Below, one piece after another: positions 34,536 through 40,033 of a stretch of 40,033 bases of DNA. Within the stretch, counting starts at the first letter, position 1, and each line of letters opens with the position of its first letter. The position numbers were made by a program, and so were the translations under genes. The notes beneath the pieces were generated by a model that did no database searches, was not told the DNA's origin, and saw nothing but the letters and a program-made list of their open reading frames with translations. The stretch is from an uncultured Olsenella sp. (lineage in GTDB: Bacteria; Actinomycetota; Coriobacteriia; Coriobacteriales; Atopobiaceae): positions 49,898 to 89,930 of the forward strand of contig OMVJ01000018.1 of NCBI GenBank assembly GCA_900314495.1, read 5' to 3'.

Positions 34536-36140
34536 CTAGGAGTCAAGCTCCGCCATGATGACCTGCACCTCGGCGTCTGCCAGCACGGAGTTCGCGGCGT
34601 CCAGCTCCCGCTGGGCCTGCGCAAGCGCCTCCGACGCCTTGCGGTAGCCAGCGGAGAGGCCCGCGGACTTGACCTCGGCCTCCTTCATGATGGCCTGCTT
34701 CTCCTGGATGGTCTGCTCCGCGTCCGCGATGACGGACTCCGTGGCAGAGAGCTCCTTCTGGGCCTGCTCGTTGGCCTTGGCGCTTGCCGCCAGGCGCTCC
34801 TTGGCAAGGCTGACCGCCATCTGCGCGTTCTGGTAGTCTATGCGCGACTTCTCCACCCCGGCGACTGCGGTGTGCACGGCCGTCTGGCACTGCTTGGCAA
34901 GCGAGACCGCGTCCCTGCCCGCCTGGCCGCTCTTCTCGGTTGCCGTGCGCATCTCCTTCAGGCCCGTCTGGGCGCTGCGGTTGTCACCGGTGGCGCGGGT
35001 CTCCTCGGACTCGGCGTTCTTCTGCGCCTCCTCGGCGTCGCGCACCTCCGCCTCTATGCGCGCCACGTGCTCCGTCGCGGCGTGGCGCCTTGCCTGGGCG
35101 TCCTCCAGGGCGGAGCGGGCCACGGCAAGGTCACTCTCGGCCCTGACCAGCCTGGACCGAGTGTCGTCCACCAGGGAGCGCGTCTGCTCGCAGGTCAGGT
35201 GCGCGCGGATGGCGGCAACGTCCGCATCCGCCACGGCCGTCAGGGCCTCCGTGTTCACGGTGAGGGCGGCGGCGCGCAGGTCACCGGCATTGGAGAAGTC
35301 CGCCACGGCCGTGGCGTACGCCTTCTTTGCCGAGTCGTCAGCACCCTTGCCCAGAAGGGCCTGGCACTCGTGCATGCGGGCCTCGGCGCGGTCGGACGCC
35401 GCGATGGCGGACTTGAGGTTGGCCTGGGTCTTCTCGTAGTTCTTCTTGGCGACCTCCGCAGCCTTCTCCGTCTTGGCCAGGTGGGTCTCCGCGTCCTTGT
35501 TGGACCTCTCGGCAGACTTGGCGGCCTCCGCGGCCTTGCGGTAGGCGGCGGACCGCTCCTCTATCTTGGCCTCGAGCTTTGAGTCGTCCGTCTGCATGGA
35601 GTCTGCCTTGGCCTTGGCCTCATCCAGCTCCTTCCTCAGGCGCTCCACCAGGCCGCGCGCGTCCGCGGTGGCCTGGGAGGCGGAGTCAAGCCGCCGCTGG
35701 GCCTCCGTGGCCGCCTGCACCTTCTCGTCCAGGCTGGTGCGCATGGCAGACTCGTCGTCGCCCACGCGCGCCACGCGCTCGTTGGCCTCCGCCAGCGCGC
35801 GCTCCGCACCCTCGTGAGCGCTCTCCGCACTTGCAAGCTTGTCGTGGGCCGCCTTGGCGGCAGCCACGGCCTCGTCCACCTGGCGCTCCGCCACCTCGTA
35901 CTCCACCTTTGCTTTGCGGGCGGCAGCCGTGTTGTTCACCGATTCCTCGCGAATGGACCTCAGCTTGGCCTTGAGGTCGTCCACAACGGCCTTGGCCTCG
36001 TTGCGGCGGGCGTTTGCCTCCTCCATCTGAACCCTTGCCTCAGACGCTGCCGCCAGGGCCTCCGCCCGGGCCGCCGTCTTCTTCTGCACGTCCGCCTCAG
36101 CCGCGTCACGCGCCTTGCGCGCATCCGCCACACTTATCAT
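34536..36140 (-). CDS. Long cytoplasmic coiled-coil protein of unknown function
   Basis: 534 residues made almost entirely of Ala/Glu/Lys/Arg-rich heptads (for example AARKAKVEYEVAERQVDEA and RDAEEAQKNAESEET), with only a short break near residues 250-280 (CQALLGKGADDSAKKAY). No signal peptide, membrane span, P-loop or enzymatic motif. It resembles the arm of an SMC or a filament-forming protein, without heads. Start at 36140 (MISVADARK) is preferred over the ATG 12 bases earlier because GGAGG lies at the right distance. It sits between clpX and valS on the same strand but is separated from both by hairpins. I do not recognise the family. Confidence 0.8.
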   Translation of the reverse strand: MISVADARKARDAAEADVQKKTAARAEALAAASEARVQMEEANARRNEAKAVVDDLKAKLRSIREESVNNTAAARKAKVEYEVAERQVDEAVAAAKAAHDKLASAESAHEGAERALAEANERVARVGDDESAMRTSLDEKVQAATEAQRRLDSASQATADARGLVERLRKELDEAKAKADSMQTDDSKLEAKIEERSAAYRKAAEAAKSAERSNKDAETHLAKTEKAAEVAKKNYEKTQANLKSAIAASDRAEARMHECQALLGKGADDSAKKAYATAVADFSNAGDLRAAALTVNTEALTAVADADVAAIRAHLTCEQTRSLVDDTRSRLVRAESDLAVARSALEDAQARRHAATEHVARIEAEVRDAEEAQKNAESEETRATGDNRSAQTGLKEMRTATEKSGQAGRDAVSLAKQCQTAVHTAVAGVEKSRIDYQNAQMAVSLAKERLAASAKANEQAQKELSATESVIADAEQTIQEKQAIMKEAEVKSAGLSAGYRKASEALAQAQRELDAANSVLADAEVQVIMAELDS

Positions 36141-36272
36141 GAAAGCCTCCATGGCTCAGTTGACCGAATAGCACACACATAGAATAGCAACCCGACCCGC
36201 CGTCGGCGCCAACCTGTTGGCAAATCGTGGCGGTGCGTCAATTCGTTCGGCGGCCGCCGCCCGCCAAAGGAA

Positions 36273-36305
36273 GACCCCCGGTCGCACTTGGGGCAGCCGG
36301 GGGTC
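36273..36305 (-). terminator. Rho-independent terminator after clpX
   Basis: A 9-bp stem GACCCCCGG/CCGGGGGTC with a 15-base loop, followed on the minus strand by TTCCTTTGG. It lies 51 bases past the clpX stop. Confidence 0.8.
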
Positions 36306-36355
36306 CATTGGTCTTGCACGGGCCTTGTGGGAAGGCGAAGGGAGAGGTCAGCGCC

Positions 36356-37663
36356 CTAGGCAGACCGCCTCTCCACGTGCTGGGAGCGAATGACGCGGGG
36401 CTTCTCCGTCCCGTCCACGGCCTCCTTGGTCACCAGCACGCGGGTGATGTCCAAGTCGCTCGGCAGGTCGAACATGGTCTCCTGCAGGGTGTTCTCGCAA
36501 ATGGCGCGCAGGCCACGGGCACCGGTGTTGCGCTTTATGGCCTGGCGGGCAATCTCGCGCAGGGCGTCCTCCTGGAAGTCCAGCGTGACGCCCTCGATCT
36601 GGAACATGCGCTTGTACTGCTTCACGATGGCGTTCTTGGGCTTGGTCAGAATCTCGACCAAGTCGTCCTCCGTCAGCTCCTTGGTGGAGGTGATGACGGG
36701 GATGCGGCCCACGAACTCCGGGATCATGCCAAACTTGTGCAGGTCCTGGGGCATGACCTGGCTCATGAGCTCGTCCTCGTTCTGTTCCACCTTCTTGCCA
36801 AGCTCGGCGTTGAAGCCAACGCCCTTCTTGCCAATGCGGTCCGCCACGATCTTGTCCAGCCCGACGAAGGCGCCGCCGCAGATGAACAGGATGTTGGTGG
36901 TGTCGATGTGGATGAGCTCCTGCTGGGGGTGCTTGCGGCCGCCCTGGGGCGGGACGCTGGCCTCCGTGCCCTCGAGAATCTTGAGCAGGGCCTGCTGCAC
37001 GCCCTCGCCGGAGACGTCGCGCGTGATGGAGAGGTTCTCCGCCTTGCGGGCAACCTTGTCGATCTCGTCGATGTAGACGATGCCCACCTGCGCGCGCTCC
37101 ACGTCGCCGTCTGCGGCCGTGATGAGCTTGAGCAGGATGTTCTCCACGTCCTCGCCCACGTAGCCGGCCTCCGTCAGCGTGGTGGCGTCCGCAATGGCGA
37201 AGGGCACCTCCAGGAAGCGGGCCAGGGTCTGCGCCAGGAGCGTCTTGCCTGTGCCGGTGGGGCCCAGCAGCAGGATGTTACTCTTGGCAAGCTCCACCTT
37301 CTCGGACCCCTCGGGCACCTCGTCGTCGCCCGAGAGAATGCGCCGGTAGTGGTTGTACACGGCCACGCTCATGGCGCGCTTGGCGGCCTCCTGGCCCATG
37401 ACGTACTGGGAGAGCTCGTCGTAGATCTGGTGCGGGGTGGGAAGGTCCCTCAGGGGCAGGTCGCCCTCGTACTCCTCGTACTCCAGGGGCTCCGCCTCCT
37501 CCCCCACGGCGGCGTTGGCGTCGGCCTCGTGCATGATGTCTTCGCACGCGTTGACGCACTCATCGCAGATGTAGACCCCGTTGGGGCCCCCGATGAGCTT
37601 GCGAACCTGGCTCCGCGACTTGCCACAGAACGAACAATGCATCTCGTCGTTGTAGGACGGCAT
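36356..37663 (-). CDS. clpX: ATP-dependent Clp protease unfoldase subunit ClpX
   Basis: A 435-residue AAA+ unfoldase that feeds proteins to ClpP. N-terminal zinc-binding domain with CSFC (C10, C13) and CDEC (C33, C36); Walker A GPTGTGKT (134-141); pore loop GYVGED; Walker B VYIDEIDK; sensor region [13 protein letters not shown]; the ClpP-docking loop reads VGF in place of the IGF of E. coli. Start at 37663 ([10 protein letters not shown]), AGGAG seven bases upstream, inside the end of clpP (4 bases after its stop). Transcribed with clpP and closed by a terminator. Confidence 0.97.
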   Translation of the reverse strand: MPSYNDEMHCSFCGKSRSQVRKLIGGPNGVYICDECVNACEDIMHEADANAAVGEEAEPLEYEEYEGDLPLRDLPTPHQIYDELSQYVMGQEAAKRAMSVAVYNHYRRILSGDDEVPEGSEKVELAKSNILLLGPTGTGKTLLAQTLARFLEVPFAIADATTLTEAGYVGEDVENILLKLITAADGDVERAQVGIVYIDEIDKVARKAENLSITRDVSGEGVQQALLKILEGTEASVPPQGGRKHPQQELIHIDTTNILFICGGAFVGLDKIVADRIGKKGVGFNAELGKKVEQNEDELMSQVMPQDLHKFGMIPEFVGRIPVITSTKELTEDDLVEILTKPKNAIVKQYKRMFQIEGVTLDFQEDALREIARQAIKRNTGARGLRAICENTLQETMFDLPSDLDITRVLVTKEAVDGTEKPRVIRSQHVERRSA

Positions 37664-37667
37664 CCAA

Positions 37668-38288
37668 TTACTCCTCGGTGTTCTGCTGTGCGCGAGAGGT
37701 GATGACATGGTCCACAAGACCATACTCAAGGGCCTGCTGCGCGCGCATGTAGTTGTCACGCTCCGTGTCTGCGTTGATCTTCTCCACGGGCTGGCCGGTG
37801 TACTGGGACAGCAGCTCGTTCAGGTGGCCGCGGATCCACTTGGTCTCGTCCGCGACGATCTGGATGTCCGTCTGCTGGCCCTGGGCGCCGGAGCTGGGCT
37901 GGTGGATGAGGATCATGGAGTTGGGCAGGGCGAAGCGCTTGCCCCTGGTGCCAGCCGCAAGCAGCACGCTTGCCATGGAGGCAGCCATGCCCACGCAGAT
38001 GGTGGAGACGTCCGGCTTGATGAAGTTCATGGTGTCCAGAATGCCAAGGCCGGCGTAGACCTCGCCACCGGGGGAGTCAATGTACAGGGAGATGTCCTTG
38101 TCTGGATCCTGGCTCTCGAGGTGCAGGAGCTGGGCTATGACCAGGTTGGCGGAGTCGCGCGTGATCTCCTCCCCCAGGAAGACGATGCGGTCGTTCAGCA
38201 GGCGAGAGTAGATGTCGTAGCTGCGCTCACCGCGGGGCGTCTGCTCCACGACGTAGGGGATGAGCGGAATGTTGGTGGGGTTTGCCAT
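37668..38288 (-). CDS. clpP: ATP-dependent Clp protease proteolytic subunit ClpP
   Basis: A 206-residue serine protease forming the tetradecameric chamber. Catalytic triad Ser104 (GMAASMAS), His129 (ILIHQPSSG) and Asp178 (DTERDNYM), with the spacing of E. coli ClpP. Oligomer-sensor and handle regions are intact ([13 protein letters not shown]). Start at 38288 with AAAGGATGGG upstream. It lies 96 bases downstream of tig, across a strong hairpin, and is coupled to clpX. Confidence 0.97.
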   Translation of the reverse strand: MANPTNIPLIPYVVEQTPRGERSYDIYSRLLNDRIVFLGEEITRDSANLVIAQLLHLESQDPDKDISLYIDSPGGEVYAGLGILDTMNFIKPDVSTICVGMAASMASVLLAAGTRGKRFALPNSMILIHQPSSGAQGQQTDIQIVADETKWIRGHLNELLSQYTGQPVEKINADTERDNYMRAQQALEYGLVDHVITSRAQQNTEE

Positions 38289-38312
38289 GCGGTCCCATCC
38301 TTTCTTGCAAAT

Positions 38313-38340
38313 GTGCCCCAGGCGCTAACGCCCGGGGCAC
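38313..38340 (-). terminator. Hairpin between tig and clpP
   Basis: Stem GTGCCCC/GGGGCAC (7 bp), one A/C mismatch, GGCG/CGCC (4 bp) and a CTAA loop. On the minus strand it follows tig and is followed by ATTTGC. It can partly terminate tig transcripts before clpPX, or mark the start of an independent clpPX message. Confidence 0.65.
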
Positions 38341-38384
38341 GATCGTTAACGAGGTTTGTTATACCCCAAAACGAAAGTTCGAAA

Positions 38385-39746
38385 CTACTCGGCCGCGTTC
38401 TCCTCGGCCTCGGCAGTGGGCTCCTCGGCGGCAGCCTCTGCGGGCTCCTCGGCAGACTCGTCCTCGATGGTCACCGTGGCGTTCTCGACCAGCCAGTCAA
38501 CCGCCTTGGTGCGCTTGATGGACTCGCGGATGCCAGGCAGACGGCCCTCGGAACGGAACTGCTCGATGGACTTGTCAACGTCCTCCACGCCAGCCTTGAC
38601 GAACTCGGCGCGGACCTCCTCCTCGGAGGCCTCGAAGCCCAGCTTCTTGGCCAGGGCGTCCAGCGCCAGGGACTGGCGGGCGCGCTCGCCGGCCTGCTCG
38701 CGCAGGTCCTTCACGAAGGCGTCACCAGAGATGCCGCGGGCGCGCAGGTAAAGGTCCAGCGTCATGCCCTGGTTCTGCAGCTGCTGCAGGAACTGGTTGG
38801 CAATCTCGTTGAAGACCTGCTCGGTGTAGTCGGCGGGGACCTCCTCCAGGGTGAGGTGCTTGCCAACCTCCTCCACCAGGCGGTCCTCCTTGAGCTCGGG
38901 GAGGGTGCGCTTCTTGTCCTCCTCGATCTCCTCCTTCACGGCGTCACGAAGCTCCTGCACGGTGTCGAAGCCAAAGTCGGTCTTGACGGACTCGTCCGTG
39001 AGCTCCGGGGTGACGGGCTTGCGGATGGCCTTGAGGGTGACGGTGCCGGCGAACTCCAGGGTGTGCTTCTCGCCGTCGTGCTCGTGCTCCGTGGTCCAGG
39101 AGACGTCCTTGGTCTCGCCCTTCTTCATGCCGACGATGCCGTCACGCAGGTTCTCGTCCGCGGTGGAGAGGTTGACCATGCGGTCGGTGCCCTCGTACTG
39201 CAGGAGGTTGGACTTGTTGGCGAAGTCGATGAGGACGAAGTCCGTGGCCTCCACGGGGCGGTCCTCCTCCACGTCCTCATAGGAGGTGCGGTAGGACAGG
39301 AGCTCCTGGATCTGGGCGTCAATCTCGGCCTCGGTTGCCTCCTCGGAAGGCATGGTGATGGCGGGGGCGTCATAGGAGTCAAGCTCGGCCTCGGGACGGA
39401 GCTCGATCTTCACGTCCACCACGTAGTCCTGGTGCTCGACCACGAGGGCGGGATTCTCACCGTAGTCCGGCTGCTTGACGGGGACGACGTCCAGCTCCTC
39501 CAGCATGAGGGGCTCCGCCTGGGTGAGGACGGAGTTGGTTGCCTCGGCATAGACCGCACGACGGCCGATGATGCTGTCGATGACGGGACGGGGGGCGCGG
39601 CCACGACGGAAGCCCTGGAAGTTGTACTGATAGGCAATGTCCTTGTAGGTCTTCTTGACAGCGGCGTCGACGTCCTTCTTGTCGACAGTGAGCTTTGCGG
39701 CAAGCTCGTTGTCCTGGCCCTTCTCGGCGGTGACGGTGATCTTCAA
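38385..39746 (-). CDS. tig: Trigger factor
   Basis: A 453-residue ribosome-bound chaperone and peptidyl-prolyl isomerase. N-terminal ribosome-binding signature FQGFRRGRAPRPVID (about 44-58; the usual form is GFRxGKxP, here with Arg for Lys). Middle FKBP-type domain with DFVLIDFANKSN and GMKKGETKDVSW. C-terminal helical arms with YLRARGISGDAF. A Glu/Ala-rich acidic tail of about 30 residues (ESAEEPAEAAAEEP...) ends the protein. The start is TTG at 39746 (LKITVTAEKG), preceded by GGAGG at ideal distance; no ATG gives the family N-terminus. Confidence 0.95.
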   Translation of the reverse strand: MKITVTAEKGQDNELAAKLTVDKKDVDAAVKKTYKDIAYQYNFQGFRRGRAPRPVIDSIIGRRAVYAEATNSVLTQAEPLMLEELDVVPVKQPDYGENPALVVEHQDYVVDVKIELRPEAELDSYDAPAITMPSEEATEAEIDAQIQELLSYRTSYEDVEEDRPVEATDFVLIDFANKSNLLQYEGTDRMVNLSTADENLRDGIVGMKKGETKDVSWTTEHEHDGEKHTLEFAGTVTLKAIRKPVTPELTDESVKTDFGFDTVQELRDAVKEEIEEDKKRTLPELKEDRLVEEVGKHLTLEEVPADYTEQVFNEIANQFLQQLQNQGMTLDLYLRARGISGDAFVKDLREQAGERARQSLALDALAKKLGFEASEEEVRAEFVKAGVEDVDKSIEQFRSEGRLPGIRESIKRTKAVDWLVENATVTIEDESAEEPAEAAAEEPTAEAEENAAE

Positions 39747-39814
39747 CGTTCCTCCAGTGTCTCGTACTCCGGCGACGGCCGCCGCCGGTGCTTTCCTGCT
39801 CAAGCGTGCGCTGA

Positions 39815-39901
39815 TGGTGCGGGCGAAAGGACTCGAACCTTCACGGAATTTCTCCCACTGGAACCTAAATCCAGCGCGTCTACCAGTTCCGCCACGCCCG
39901 C
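39815..39901 (-). tRNA. tRNA-Leu (anticodon UAG)
   Basis: An 87-base tRNA with acceptor stem GCGGGCG/CGCCCGC, discriminator A and encoded CCA (39815-39817 on the plus strand as TGG). Anticodon stem CTGGA/TCCAG encloses TTTAGGT, giving anticodon UAG (reads CUN). A long variable arm (class II tRNA) and the T-arm GGTTCGAGTCC complete it. It lies 68 bases upstream of the tig start on the same strand with no terminator with a U-tract between. Confidence 0.97.
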
Positions 39902-39923
39902 ATGAATCTGCGCAAGCCTTCAC

Positions 39924-39952
39924 ATAATACCAAACAGAGGGATTATACCCAA
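39924..39952 (-). promoter_or_regulatory. Candidate promoter of tRNA-Leu (and tig)
   Basis: On the minus strand TTGGGT, 17 bases, TATTAT, ending about 23 bases before the tRNA 5' end. A perfect TATAAT (39942-39947) overlaps it and could be an alternative -10 box but lacks a good -35 partner. Confidence 0.55.
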
Positions 39953-39979
39953 CTTCATGCACGGTCTTTCCACTCAAAA

Positions 39980-40015
39980 GCGCCCCAGACGGCCAATTCC
40001 AGCCGTCTGGGGCGC
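39980..40015 (-). terminator. Rho-independent terminator of a gene beyond the right edge
   Basis: A perfect 14-bp stem GCGCCCCAGACGGC/GCCGTCTGGGGCGC with an 8-base loop, followed on the minus strand by TTTTGAGTG. It must end a minus-strand transcript entering from the right, and it isolates the tRNA-Leu promoter. Confidence 0.92.
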
Positions 40016-40033
40016 CCAGCTCCGCTTTGGGCA

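Overview
The window comes from a high-GC, strictly or mostly fermentative actinobacterium. Gene content and the conserved block tRNA-Leu / tig / clpP / clpX / valS point to class Coriobacteriia, most likely an Olsenella-like member of the Atopobiaceae. That placement rests on family resemblance of the proteins and on codon use, not on a marker gene comparison.

Left part (1-12.6 kb): the 5' end of formate-tetrahydrofolate ligase runs off the left edge. It is followed by a decayed stretch holding a small broken gene and a GroEL that has lost its N-terminal part, then a MarR regulator convergent with a D-2-hydroxyacid dehydrogenase. Next come an AAA-ATPase-like/PD-(D/E)XK protein and the operon iorA-iorB-paaK (arylpyruvate oxidation to aryl-acetyl-CoA, plus aryl-CoA ligase). 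An accessory patch follows: an Rpn-type nuclease/transposase-like gene, a LysR pseudogene and a RhuM-Fic fusion protein.

Middle part (12.9-30 kb): butyrate kinase and 5-formyl-THF cyclo-ligase lead into a selenium-dependent molybdenum hydroxylase accessory region (orphan modA, xdhC, yqeB; divergent yqeC; mocA and a dihydropyrimidinase-like hydA). A TMEM175-like channel and a second AAA-ATPase paralogue interrupt it. Purine genes follow: a Gfo/Idh/MocA oxidoreductase, guanine deaminase, a YheO-type regulator, xanthine phosphoribosyltransferase and an M20 amidohydrolase. Then come a tcdA gene broken by a 26-bp tandem duplication and a TatD-type hydrolase. With formate-THF ligase and cyclo-ligase nearby, this reads as purine salvage and degradation feeding one-carbon and acid-forming fermentation. 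The hydroxylase subunits and SelD themselves are not in the window.

Right part (30-40 kb): an unexplained structured gene-free stretch and a radical SAM protein precede a housekeeping block on the minus strand. In transcription order this is tRNA-Leu(UAG), trigger factor, clpP, clpX, a 534-residue coiled-coil protein of unknown function, and valS. Hairpin terminators separate several of these.

The most notable non-coding features are two short palindromes with a shared GGGGACGT core (one supplies the stop codon of valS), a perfect 21-bp inverted repeat, hairpins or operator-like palindromes upstream of the purine genes, and the frame-breaking 26-bp duplication in tcdA.
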